Part shown: one piece after another, positions 45,285-54,193 of the stretch
Layout: each line of letters begins with the position of its first letter
Numbering within the stretch: the first letter of the stretch is position 1
NCBI GenBank assembly: GCA_963674835.2
Contig: CAXXKC010000003.1
Span: forward strand, 2,356,001-2,420,000
Direction: 5' to 3'
Source of the DNA: G963674835 sp963674835
GTDB taxonomy: Bacteria > Planctomycetota > Planctomycetia > Pirellulales > Thermoguttaceae
DNA length: 64,000 nucleotides
Notes under the pieces: generated by a model
The model's input: the letters and a program-made list of their open reading frames with translations, nothing else
What the model was told of the DNA's origin: nothing
The model's database searches: none
Program-made: the position numbers and the translations under genes

Positions 45285-47294
45285 CTACGGCCGCTGGTGA
45301 TTGAAGATCTGTACTGACTCGATGAGCCCCGTGAACCCGGGCGGAGGGTTCTCGGAGACGACCTGGCTGCCACGGTTGGCGCCGATTCGCAGACCCACGT
45401 TGGGATCTTCGGTGATGAAATCGTGCAGCTTCCCGCGGGCTACTTGCTTGCCGTTGCACAGCAGTACGAGGTGCTTGTCCGCTGTGATCATTGCTGTAAG
45501 CGTGTTCCAGCCGGCGTCGAGAGGCTGCGATGCCACGACCGTGGCGATGCGGCTGGCCGACCGCACGGACCATGCCGGCTTGCCTCCCTGAAGGTACAGG
45601 CAATACCCTCGCGACGCGCCGCCGTGTGTCACCAGCACGCCATCGGGTTTGTCGGCCTTGAAGGTGACCGACACGGTCCAGCCGGGCGCGCAGGGAGAGA
45701 GGCTCTTCGCCTTGCCGACGTCGATCAATGCCTTGCCATCGAATCGGCGGGCCTTGTGCCCCTGGCGGCCTTCGGCCAGGGGAACACCGCGTGCTGAGGC
45801 GTGATTGTTCTTGCCCGAGCGGTCGATTACCTCGTCGCCTTCATCCTGATCGAAGCGATACTCAAGCACACACGCCTTGGCGGGCGGCGTCGGCGGTTTG
45901 CTGCCGGCGGGGTCGTCGGCGAAGGGCGGGATCTGGAAATTGATGGCCTGGGCTTGCTCGTCGTACTCGGCCTCCATCTGTTTGCGCAGGTCTGCGTGCG
46001 CCGGGTCGCCGATCAGGTTCTTCATCTCAAAGGGGTCGGCCTGGAGGTCGAACAGCTCGGTCCACTGGTCGTGACCGGGGTACTTCACGAGCTTGGCAAG
46101 CTCGTTGCGTACGGCGGTCGTCGTGGGAACGTGGAAGCCGCGTTCATAGTAGTAGCAGTAGAAGAACTCATGCCGCCACGCGGTCCCTTTGCCTTCGAGC
46201 AGCGGCCGCCAACTGTGTCCCTGCATCTGTGCGGGCACGGCGACGCCGGCGTAATCGAGGATCGTGGGCGCGATGTCGATATTGAGCACCGTAGAGTCGA
46301 CCACTTTCCCCTTCGCTCCGAGTTTTGGAAAGCGGATTAACATGGGGACGCGCAGGCTCTCCTCGTAGGCGGAACGCTTGTCGCCCAACCGGTGCTCGCC
46401 GAGATAGTAGCCGTTGTCGCTGGTGAAGATGACCATGGTGTTGTCGGCGAGGGCGAGCTTGTCGAGCTCGTCCAAGAGCTTGCCGAGGTTTTCGTCGGCC
46501 CCGCGGATGCAGCGGTGATAGTTCAGGTCGGTCCTCTCCGCGAAGCCAGGCGGAGTGGGCTCGGCCTTGCCGTAGTCGGGTGAGCCTTGATAGATGGCCG
46601 GGATGCTCATGTTGGGAACGGTGCGCGCCCGCTCGTCGGCGTAGACCGTCTCCCAACGCTTGGCCGGAGTGCGCGGCCCATGCGGCGACTTGAATCCCAG
46701 GGCCAGCAGGAATGGTTTGCCTTTGTTCTGGCGGATGAACTCCAGGGCGAAGTCGGTCGAGACGTCGTCGACCCAGCCGGTGGTTTCCGTGGCTTTGCCG
46801 TTGATCTCGAACGGACAATCGAAGAACCTCCCTTGTCCCACGAAACTGGCCGAGTAATCGAAGCCCGGCCGCTGCCCGGACTGTCGCCCCATGTGCCACT
46901 TGCCTACGAAGCCGGTGACGTAACCGGCCTTACGGAGTTCGGTGGCGTAGGTGACGTTGTTGACGGGGAAGTCTGTGTGGTTGTTGACCACACCGTTGAG
47001 ATAGCCATAGCACCCAGTGAGAAAGCTGGCTCGCGACGGGGCGCATAATGAGTTGACGACGAAGGCATTGCGGAAGCGGAGGCCCTCGGCCGCGATGCGG
47101 TCCATATTAGGTGTTTCGATCCATGGGAAACGTGCCTGCTTGCCTTGGGCTTGCTGTACCACGCTCATTGCATCCCAGCGCTGATCGTCCGTGTATACGA
47201 AGAGAAAATTCGGACGCGGATCGGCCTTGGCACCGCCGGACATCGCCGCCAGAACGATCACACTAATGGGTAGAGCCAAGATGAATCGCCACAT
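45285..47294 (-). CDS. Secreted S1 sulfatase (CAPSR) with C-terminal LamG-like domain
   Basis: 669 residues from the ATG at 47294 (GAGG 9 bases upstream), Sec signal (FILALPISVIVLAAMSGGAKA). NFLFVYTDDQRWDAMS, CAPSRASFLTGCY (Cys84), FVGKWHMGRQ and FTSDNGYYLGEHRLGDKRSAYEESLRVP resemble iduronate/choline-sulfatase-type enzymes. From about residue 474 a concanavalin/laminin-G-like jelly roll begins (LEYRFDQDEGDEVIDRSGKN, GWTVSVTFKADKPDG, GFTGLIESVQIFN), probably a carbohydrate-binding module. It is the first gene of the four-sulfatase minus-strand run. Confidence 0.9.
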   Translation of the reverse strand: MWRFILALPISVIVLAAMSGGAKADPRPNFLFVYTDDQRWDAMSVVQQAQGKQARFPWIETPNMDRIAAEGLRFRNAFVVNSLCAPSRASFLTGCYGYLNGVVNNHTDFPVNNVTYATELRKAGYVTGFVGKWHMGRQSGQRPGFDYSASFVGQGRFFDCPFEINGKATETTGWVDDVSTDFALEFIRQNKGKPFLLALGFKSPHGPRTPAKRWETVYADERARTVPNMSIPAIYQGSPDYGKAEPTPPGFAERTDLNYHRCIRGADENLGKLLDELDKLALADNTMVIFTSDNGYYLGEHRLGDKRSAYEESLRVPMLIRFPKLGAKGKVVDSTVLNIDIAPTILDYAGVAVPAQMQGHSWRPLLEGKGTAWRHEFFYCYYYERGFHVPTTTAVRNELAKLVKYPGHDQWTELFDLQADPFEMKNLIGDPAHADLRKQMEAEYDEQAQAINFQIPPFADDPAGSKPPTPPAKACVLEYRFDQDEGDEVIDRSGKNNHASARGVPLAEGRQGHKARRFDGKALIDVGKAKSLSPCAPGWTVSVTFKADKPDGVLVTHGGASRGYCLYLQGGKPAWSVRSASRIATVVASQPLDAGWNTLTAMITADKHLVLLCNGKQVARGKLHDFITEDPNVGLRIGANRGSQVVSENPPPGFTGLIESVQIFNHQRP

Positions 47295-47799
47295 TGCGCA
47301 ATCCTCTCTTCGTGTGTTTTCTGAGCGATTTCGCGTCGTCACTGACGACGGCGGCACGACGCGACTTTGGTCGTCAGTTCGCCGGGAGTGGGAAGCCGCC
47401 CCGCGGACAAGCCGATTCTGTGAGGGCCACTTGCTTCGCGCCCGGCCTGGGGCGACAGCGGGCTGCCGCACATCAAACCCCGCTGGCCGGAAGAAGTTCC
47501 GCGCTTTGTCGCGGATTCTTGTAACAAATGTGCTCCCAACCCGTCATCGCCCAATACGACGGACAAACCATGTATAATACGCCGCATTTTCCATATCAAC
47601 CCGCCATGTGCGGCATGGGACTTGCGCGATACCCCGAGAAATAGGGTTCTCTCATCGCGCTAGTGAAGACAACCGCCTGGTACAGAAAATCGGCGCGGGG
47701 ATTCGACGTGGAAAAGCGCGATAGTAGAATGGATGGCCGAACGAGCCTGGGCCGCTTCCAGGTGCAGTGCAAATGGGAAAGACCGACTGGGGGAATACG
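47295..47799. promoter_or_regulatory. Divergent promoter region between sulfatase clusters
   Basis: About 505 bases separate the four minus-strand sulfatases from the three plus-strand ones. A perfect TATAAT lies at 47573-47578 on the plus strand, with no good -35 at the expected distance. No protein-like frame is seen. This is the natural control point of both clusters. Confidence 0.35.
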
Positions 47800-49308
47800 A
47801 TGCGAATGCACGCTTGGGCTCCGCTGTTGGCGTCGATGTGGCTGGGGTTGATTCCGTGGGGCAACACGGCGACAGCGGCCGACGCCCGGGTGCGACCGAA
47901 CATCCTCTTCCTTTTTGCCGACGACTGGGCCTGGCCACACGCATCCTGCCTCGATATGCCTGAGGTCCGAACACCGACGTTCGACCGGCTGGCGCGCGAG
48001 GGAGTTTTGTTCCGCAATGCGCACTGTGCGGCGCCATCGTGCTCGCCGTCGCGCGCCGCGATCCTCACGGGCCAATGGCATTGGCGTCTGGGCGATGGCG
48101 TCAATTTGCGCGGTGCGTTGCCCTCGAAGTTCACCGTGTATCCCGACCTGCTCGAACAGACCGGCTACTTCGTGGGCCTCTCGGGGAAGGGCTACGGGCC
48201 GGGCAGCATTGCCGACCGCTCGCGCAATCCGGCCGGGCGGTCGTTCAAGAACTTCGACGCCTTCCTGGCGGCGCGGCCCAAGGGCAAGCCCTTCTGCTTC
48301 TGGTTCGGGAGCCGCGATCCGCACCGTCCCTATCGCTGGCGAAGCGGGCGCGAGGCGGGGCTGGATCCGGCGAAGGTCACCGTGCCTGCCTACCTGCCCG
48401 ACAACGCGACCGTGCGCGAGGACATTGCCGACCACTACGCGGAGGTCGAGCGGTTCGACGGCGATTCGGCCGCCATTTTGGCTTCGCTCGAGAAGGCCGG
48501 CGAACTGGATCAAACGCTGATCGTGATGAGCGGCGACAACGGCTGGCCATTTCCGCGATGCAAGGCCGGGCTCTACGACTCGGGCACGCATCAGCCCCTG
48601 GCCATCCGCTGGCCCGGCAAGGTGAAAGCCGGGCGCGTGGTCGACGATTTCGCCAGTCTGGCTGATCTGGCGCCCACGTTCCTGGAAGCGGCCGGGCTCC
48701 CGGTGCCGCCAGCGATGACCGCCAAGAGCCTGATGCCGGTACTGGTGGCGGAGGCGTCGGGCCAAGTCGACCCGCAACGGGATCACGTTTTGACCGGAAT
48801 GGAAACGCACGTACCCTGCCGGGCCCTTGGCGATGGGAACCTTGGCGGCTACCCGATGCGCAGCATCTTCACGCACGACTTCCATTTCATCCGCAACTTC
48901 CGCCCGGAGCGCTGGCCGGCCGGAGATCCGGCAGCGGGCGGAATGCCTGACTACAAGGAATTGGCGACGAACACTCGGGTGGGCTGGGCCGACTGCGACG
49001 CGTCGCCCAGCAAGGCCTGGATGCTGCTCCACCGCGACGAGGCGGCGACGGCGGGGCTGGCTAAGCGAGCCTTCGATAAGCGGCCCGCCCGGGAGCTCTA
49101 CGACCTTCGCAAGGACCCCTACGAGATGACGAATCTGGCCGAGGACCCGGCCTATGCCAAGGTCGCCGAGGAGCTTGAATCGCGGCTAGTGAGCGAGCTG
49201 AAGGCGACCGGTGACCCTCGTGCGACGGGGCACGGCGACGAGTTCGACCGCGCCAACGCCCGGCCCGCCGAAGCCGTCCAAGTGAAAGCGAAGAAGAATA
49301 AGAAGTGA
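47800..49308 (+). CDS. Secreted S1 sulfatase (CSPSR), basic tail
   Basis: 502 residues from the ATG at 47800, with GGGGGA upstream and a Sec signal (APLLASMWLGLIPWGNTATA). NILFLFADDWAWPHASC is the metal-binding strand and CSPSRAAILTGQW gives Cys81. The substrate region WFGSRDPHRPYRW and the metal site MSGDNGWPFPR match the N-sulfoglucosamine sulfohydrolase/S1_8-like group. The C-terminus ends VKAKKNKK. It is the first of three plus-strand sulfatases; the next start lies 56 bases downstream. Confidence 0.9.
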   Translation: MRMHAWAPLLASMWLGLIPWGNTATAADARVRPNILFLFADDWAWPHASCLDMPEVRTPTFDRLAREGVLFRNAHCAAPSCSPSRAAILTGQWHWRLGDGVNLRGALPSKFTVYPDLLEQTGYFVGLSGKGYGPGSIADRSRNPAGRSFKNFDAFLAARPKGKPFCFWFGSRDPHRPYRWRSGREAGLDPAKVTVPAYLPDNATVREDIADHYAEVERFDGDSAAILASLEKAGELDQTLIVMSGDNGWPFPRCKAGLYDSGTHQPLAIRWPGKVKAGRVVDDFASLADLAPTFLEAAGLPVPPAMTAKSLMPVLVAEASGQVDPQRDHVLTGMETHVPCRALGDGNLGGYPMRSIFTHDFHFIRNFRPERWPAGDPAAGGMPDYKELATNTRVGWADCDASPSKAWMLLHRDEAATAGLAKRAFDKRPARELYDLRKDPYEMTNLAEDPAYAKVAEELESRLVSELKATGDPRATGHGDEFDRANARPAEAVQVKAKKNKK

Positions 49309-49364
49309 TGAGGCTTGCGGCAATACGTTCAACGTGCACGTGGCTCCCATCGAGGGCAATTCTG

Positions 49365-50891
49365 ATGAGATCGCTTTCCATCGTGTCTGTGGCACTTCTG
49401 GCGATATTTGCCGTCCCCGGCGTATTCGCCGCCGAGCAGGCGAAACCCAACATCATCTTCATCCTGGCGGACGACATTGGCTACGGCGACTTCGGCTGCT
49501 ACGGCGCGGTCAAGGTCAAGACGCCGAACGTTGATCGGCTTGCCTCGGAGGGGCTGCGATTCACCGACGCACACTCGGTGGCATCGGTTTGCACTCCCTC
49601 GCGGTATTCGTTCCTGACGGGCGAGTACGCGTTTCGCAAGAAGGGCACCGGAATTGCGTCGGGCATTGAAGGGCTGCTCATCGAGCCGGGGCGTACGACG
49701 GTCCCATCGCTGCTGAAGCGCGCCGGCTACACGACCGGTATCGTGGGCAAATGGCATCTGGGCCTCGGCACCCGGCCGACCGATTACAACGGCGAGATCA
49801 CGCCCGGCCCGCTGGAGATCGGTTTCGACTACGCGTGGATTCTGCCCGCCACGGGCGATCGGGTACCGTGCGTGTGGGTGGAGAACCATCGCGTGGTGAA
49901 CCTCGATCCGGCCGATCCGATCAAGCTCGATTACTCGGTAGGGCGCGGCGAGCCGCGATCGTTCGTCAACGGCATCCCGCGGATCGGCGAGCAGGTCGGC
50001 GGCAAGGCGGCCCTCTGGGACGACGAGCAGATATCGACGGTCATTGCCGCCAAGAGTTGTGCGTTCATCGAGAAGCACAAAGACGAGCCGTTCTTTCTCG
50101 AAGTAACCACGCACAACATCCACGTGCCGCGAGTGCCCAACCCGAAGTTTCGCGGCAAGAGCGACTGCGGCGTGCGCGGCGACACGATCGTCGAGTTCGA
50201 TTGGACCGTCGGCCAGGTGCTCGACACGCTGGACCGCCTGAAGCTGGCGGACAAGACGCTGGTGATTCTCACCAGCGACAACGGCGGCATTCTCGACAAC
50301 AATGGTCCCGACACGGAACATGGCATCGGCTCGCCGGAGGCCAACAACGGCCACCTGTTCAACGGCGCCCTGCGGGGTACCAAGGGAACGATTTGGGAAG
50401 GGGGCACGCGGTTGCCGCTGATTACGCGGTGGCCGGGTCGCATCCGCCCCGGCGTGTCTGATGCCCTGGTCTGCCAAGTGGACATGCTGGCCAGCTTTGC
50501 AGCCCTGACCGGTCAGTCGCTGGCTGAGGCGGACGGTCCGGACAGTTTCAACGTGTTGCCGGCGCTGTTGGGTGAGCCGACCGCCAAGGCGTGCCGCGAG
50601 TATCTGATCGAACAGAACAATGCAGGCACGGCAATGGCTCTGCGCAAAGGTCCGTGGAAGTACATTCCCGGTCATGCAGGCGGCAAGGCCGCCCGGCGCA
50701 GGAAGGCAAAACCCGAGAAGCGGTCGGAGGCCGTAGCGGACCGCGATTTGCCACCGGCCAGAGGCGAGCTCTACAACCTGGCCGACGACCTGAGCGAGAC
50801 GACGAATGTTGCAGCCGCGCATGGGGAGTTGGTGGCCGAACTGGCCGCCAAGCTCAAAGAGCTGAGAGCCAACGGGCGCAGCCGCCCATGA
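49365..50891 (+). CDS. Secreted S1 sulfatase (CTPSR)
   Basis: 508 residues from the ATG at 49365 (GAGGG upstream), Sec signal (SIVSVALLAIFAVPGVFAAE). In-frame GTG/ATG codons at 49305/49308 overlap the previous stop but would add a non-signal lead. NIIFILADDIGYGDFGCYGA, CTPSRYSFLTGEY (Cys76), IVGKWHLGLGT and LTSDNGGILDNNG make a complete arylsulfatase-like enzyme, probably of the S1_15/S1_20 kind. A basic, low-complexity insertion (GGKAARRRKAKPEKR) sits near residue 445, before the final strands. Confidence 0.9.
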   Translation: MRSLSIVSVALLAIFAVPGVFAAEQAKPNIIFILADDIGYGDFGCYGAVKVKTPNVDRLASEGLRFTDAHSVASVCTPSRYSFLTGEYAFRKKGTGIASGIEGLLIEPGRTTVPSLLKRAGYTTGIVGKWHLGLGTRPTDYNGEITPGPLEIGFDYAWILPATGDRVPCVWVENHRVVNLDPADPIKLDYSVGRGEPRSFVNGIPRIGEQVGGKAALWDDEQISTVIAAKSCAFIEKHKDEPFFLEVTTHNIHVPRVPNPKFRGKSDCGVRGDTIVEFDWTVGQVLDTLDRLKLADKTLVILTSDNGGILDNNGPDTEHGIGSPEANNGHLFNGALRGTKGTIWEGGTRLPLITRWPGRIRPGVSDALVCQVDMLASFAALTGQSLAEADGPDSFNVLPALLGEPTAKACREYLIEQNNAGTAMALRKGPWKYIPGHAGGKAARRRKAKPEKRSEAVADRDLPPARGELYNLADDLSETTNVAAAHGELVAELAAKLKELRANGRSRP

Positions 50892-50977
50892 TGGCGCGAA
50901 GGACTGCGCGACGCTTCGTGCGTTGGACGGCGGCATGCGCGACGATTTGCATGGTCCCGACACCGGAGAGACCCGCC

Positions 50978-52558
50978 ATGAAACACGCGATCCTTGGACT
51001 TCTTGTGGCCTGCGTTGCGATTTGCCGCCCAGCTTTGGCCGCCGAGGGGCCGTCGGCAACGCCGAACGTCGTTGTTATTCTGGCCGATGATCTGGGCTAC
51101 GGCGACGCGCAGTGTTACAACCCCGAGCGGGGCAAGATCCCAACTCCGTGCATCGACCGGCTGGCGTCGCAGGGAATGCGGTTTACAGACGGGCATTCCA
51201 GTTGTGGCGTGTGCTCGCCGTCGCGCTACACGCTGCTGACAGGTCGGTATCACTGGCGAACACGGTTGCAGGCCGGCATCGTCGGTGTATTTGGCGAACC
51301 GCTGATCTCACCCCAGCGGCTGACCATTGCAGGATTGGCGAAGCAGCGCGGCTACGACACAGCCGCGATTGGCAAGTGGCACCTTGGCTGGGATTGGCCG
51401 ATCCCGAAGGAACAGGCCGCCCTGTTTCGTGTGCCCAAGAAGAACGACGACGAAGCGCCGCCGAGCGGCGCGCACCTGGCGGCCTGGCGCGAAGTGTTCG
51501 GCCAGCCAATTCCCGGCGGTCCGACCACGCGTGGGTTCGACGCCTACTTCGGCACCGACGTGCCGAACTGGCCACCGTACTGTTTCATCGAGAACGACCG
51601 CACGCTTGGTGTGCCCAGCGAGTTTCTGCCGCGTGCCCTGCTGCGAAACCATCTTGCCAGCCTGCAGGGCCCTTCGCTGAAAGACTGGAAGCTGGAGCCG
51701 ATTCTCCCGACACTTGGCGACAAGGCGTGCGAGTTCATCATGCGCCAGGCGAAGGCTGGTCAGCCCTTCCTGCTGTATCTGCCACTGACCTCGCCGCACA
51801 CGCCGCTGGCCGTGACCGACCAGTGGAAAGGCAAGAGCGGACTGCTGCCCTACGCCGACTTCGTCATGGAGACCGATGCCGTCGTCGGCCAGATACTTGA
51901 GGCGCTCGACCGGAGCGGCGTCGCCGACAACACGCTCGTTGTCTTCACGAGCGACAACGGCTGCGCGCCGTATATCGGTGCCAAGGAGCTCGAAGAGAAA
52001 GGCCACTATCCGAGCGGGCCGCTGCGCGGCTACAAGTCGGACGCGTGGGAAGGCGGGCACCGAGTGCCGTTCGTCGTGCGCTGGCCCGGGGTAGTCCAGC
52101 CAGGAACCGTTTGCGGGCAACTCGTGCAGCAGGCCGACCTGATGGCCACCTTTGCCGAGATTTTGGGGATCAGGCTGCCTGACAATGCCGGCGAAGACAG
52201 CTTCAGTCTCGTGCCGCTGCTGCGCGGCGAGGACCGTCCCGTGCGTGAACAGGCGGTGAACACCGCGTCGAGCGGGCTTCCCGCCGTGCGCGAGGGGGCG
52301 TGGAAGCTGATCCTTGGGCGAGACTCGGGAGGCTGGACGAAGGGGCAGGTGCAGACGCCGGTCCAGTTGTACAACCTGACCGACGACCTGGGTGAGACCA
52401 GGAACCTGGCCGCCCAGGAGCCGGAGCGGATCGAGCGAATGAAAGCACTGCTGGAGCGTTTGATCACGGAGGGGCGCAGCACGCCGGGCTCGGCGCAGAA
52501 GAACGACGTCGAGGTGCGGCGATTTCCGCAGTCGCCAGCCCGATCCGCGAAGCCGTGA
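50978..52558 (+). CDS. Secreted S1 sulfatase (CSPSR)
   Basis: 526 residues from the ATG at 50978 (GGAGAG 7 bases upstream), Sec signal (ILGLLVACVAICRPALAAE). NVVVILADDLGYGDAQCYNPE, CSPSRYTLLTGRYHWRT (Cys79), IGKWHLGWD and VFTSDNGCAPYIGAKELEEKG identify an arylsulfatase. Its extra cysteines near the active site (SSCGVCSPSR) are notable. It is the last of three plus-strand sulfatases and converges on a minus-strand pair with only 21 bases between stops. Confidence 0.9.
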   Translation: MKHAILGLLVACVAICRPALAAEGPSATPNVVVILADDLGYGDAQCYNPERGKIPTPCIDRLASQGMRFTDGHSSCGVCSPSRYTLLTGRYHWRTRLQAGIVGVFGEPLISPQRLTIAGLAKQRGYDTAAIGKWHLGWDWPIPKEQAALFRVPKKNDDEAPPSGAHLAAWREVFGQPIPGGPTTRGFDAYFGTDVPNWPPYCFIENDRTLGVPSEFLPRALLRNHLASLQGPSLKDWKLEPILPTLGDKACEFIMRQAKAGQPFLLYLPLTSPHTPLAVTDQWKGKSGLLPYADFVMETDAVVGQILEALDRSGVADNTLVVFTSDNGCAPYIGAKELEEKGHYPSGPLRGYKSDAWEGGHRVPFVVRWPGVVQPGTVCGQLVQQADLMATFAEILGIRLPDNAGEDSFSLVPLLRGEDRPVREQAVNTASSGLPAVREGAWKLILGRDSGGWTKGQVQTPVQLYNLTDDLGETRNLAAQEPERIERMKALLERLITEGRSTPGSAQKNDVEVRRFPQSPARSAKP

Positions 52559-52579
52559 GATACTGCAGCAAGGCGTATC

Positions 52580-54097
52580 CTACGGCAGTTGAGGTTTCTG
52601 CACTTGGCCTTTTTCGTCCACTGGGTACACGGCTTTCTGGGCTTTCAGGCCCGCGATGAGACCCTGCATCATGCGGCGGAGTTGCTCCGGCCGGGCAGAG
52701 GCCAGATCGTTCTGCTCGAACGGATCGGGGGCCAGGTGATAGAGTTGGTAGTGCGAGCCGCCCGACACCTCGGTCGGAAAGTAGTGGTAGATGACTTTCC
52801 ACTCACCTTCGCGGTAGACGGTGAAGTAGTTGGTGCGATGAGGCGAGTGGGGATAGTGCATAAGGAACGTCTCCTTACGGTCGGGGTCGGCTGCACCGGT
52901 GAGGAGTTTGTCGAGGCGGGAGCCGTCGAGCGCATGGCCGGACGGCGCCGCCACGCCGACCAGGCCCAGAATCGTGGGAAACAGGTCGTAGACGGCGCCC
53001 AACTGGCTCTGGATGGCCCCGACCGCGATGGGCAGTCGTTTCTGGTTCGGATTGTTGGCGTCGGCCTTGACCCAGGCGGCGATGAAGGGCACACGCATGC
53101 CCCCTTCGTAGTGGGCGCCCTTCTTGCCGCGCAGCGGGGCGGCGCAGGCCACCGCATGCTGATTTCCGAGCGGTGCGTCGGTCCCGTTGTCGCCCAGGAA
53201 GAAGACCAGCGTGTTGTCGGCCACGCCGAGCGACTCCAAGTGATCGAGCAGGTCGCCGAGCGATTTATCCATGCCTTCGATCAGCGTGGCGAAGGCCTGC
53301 GCTTGGGGCGGCTTGCCGGAATTCTTATAGTGGTCGGCAAACTGCGGATCGCTTTGGAACGGGGCATGCACGGCATAGTGGGCCATGTAGAGATAGAACG
53401 GCTTGCCTTGCTTGACGGCGTCTGACACGGCCGCCTTGGCCTCAATCGTCAGGGCCTCGGTCAGAAAGATGTCCTTGCCGTGATACTTCTCGAGGTTCGG
53501 GACGGCGTTGCCGGCTCGCCGGGTGCCGAAGCCGAAGTTCTCGCGGCCGTAATAACTGCCTGGCGCGCCGATCGACGCGCCGCCGATGTTGACATCGAAC
53601 CCCAGGTTGCTCGGGTCGGCACCGTCGAACGCTCGGGGGGCGAAATGGCCTTTGCCCACGTGGATCGTGCGATAGCCGTTGGCCTCGAGCAGAGCAGGCA
53701 GGGTCACGTCACCGCGCTTCAGGCCGTGCCAGTTCCAGTCGGGCGGTCCCTGTGGGCCACCGTTGTTATGGTCAGGGTTAATCCAGTTCGTCGTGCGGTG
53801 GCGAGCTGCATTCTGGCCCGTCATGATCGAGATCCGCGTGGGCGAGCAGACGCTCATCGCGTAGAACCGGTTGAAGCGGATGCCGCGCGTGGCCAGCCGC
53901 TCCATGTTAGGCGTGCGGTAGTAGTCGTTCAGCGGATACCGCTTCGCATGGCCGGCATCGTCGGTGAGGAAAGGCACCGAGGTGTCCATCACGCCCATGT
54001 CGTCGACCAGGAAGACGACGATGTTCGGCTGGGACGGCGCGGCCAGCGCGACGGCTTGCAGGCAGAATGCCAATCCGATCGCCAGAAGTGCTCTCAT
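52580..54097 (-). CDS. Secreted S1 sulfatase (CSPTR)
   Basis: 505 residues with a Sec signal (MRALLAIGLAFCLQAVALAA). NIVVFLVDDMGVMDTSVPF is the metal-binding strand, with a long insertion before the RTPNMERLATRGIRF segment. CSPTRISIMTGQNAARHRT gives Cys84. HVGKGHFAPR replaces the common GKWH, and FLGDNGTDAPLG is the second metal site. The histidine-rich substrate loop (YMAHYAVHAPFQ) is of the S1_16-like type. Second gene of a minus-strand sulfatase pair. Confidence 0.9.
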   Translation of the reverse strand: MRALLAIGLAFCLQAVALAAPSQPNIVVFLVDDMGVMDTSVPFLTDDAGHAKRYPLNDYYRTPNMERLATRGIRFNRFYAMSVCSPTRISIMTGQNAARHRTTNWINPDHNNGGPQGPPDWNWHGLKRGDVTLPALLEANGYRTIHVGKGHFAPRAFDGADPSNLGFDVNIGGASIGAPGSYYGRENFGFGTRRAGNAVPNLEKYHGKDIFLTEALTIEAKAAVSDAVKQGKPFYLYMAHYAVHAPFQSDPQFADHYKNSGKPPQAQAFATLIEGMDKSLGDLLDHLESLGVADNTLVFFLGDNGTDAPLGNQHAVACAAPLRGKKGAHYEGGMRVPFIAAWVKADANNPNQKRLPIAVGAIQSQLGAVYDLFPTILGLVGVAAPSGHALDGSRLDKLLTGAADPDRKETFLMHYPHSPHRTNYFTVYREGEWKVIYHYFPTEVSGGSHYQLYHLAPDPFEQNDLASARPEQLRRMMQGLIAGLKAQKAVYPVDEKGQVQKPQLP

Positions 54098-54193
54098 GTC
54101 TTTGGTCCCTTCGATGAAGAACGTTTGTCGGGGTCCCGGCCCGAGCGACGCGCGTGGGCCGGCCGCCTGCTCCGGGCAGGCAAGTGAGCGCCG

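Noticed and set aside
49329..51059. 576-codon minus-strand open frame opposite two sulfatases
   Set aside because: The plus-strand sulfatases have signal peptides, formylglycine motifs and ribosome binding sites; the antisense frame has none.
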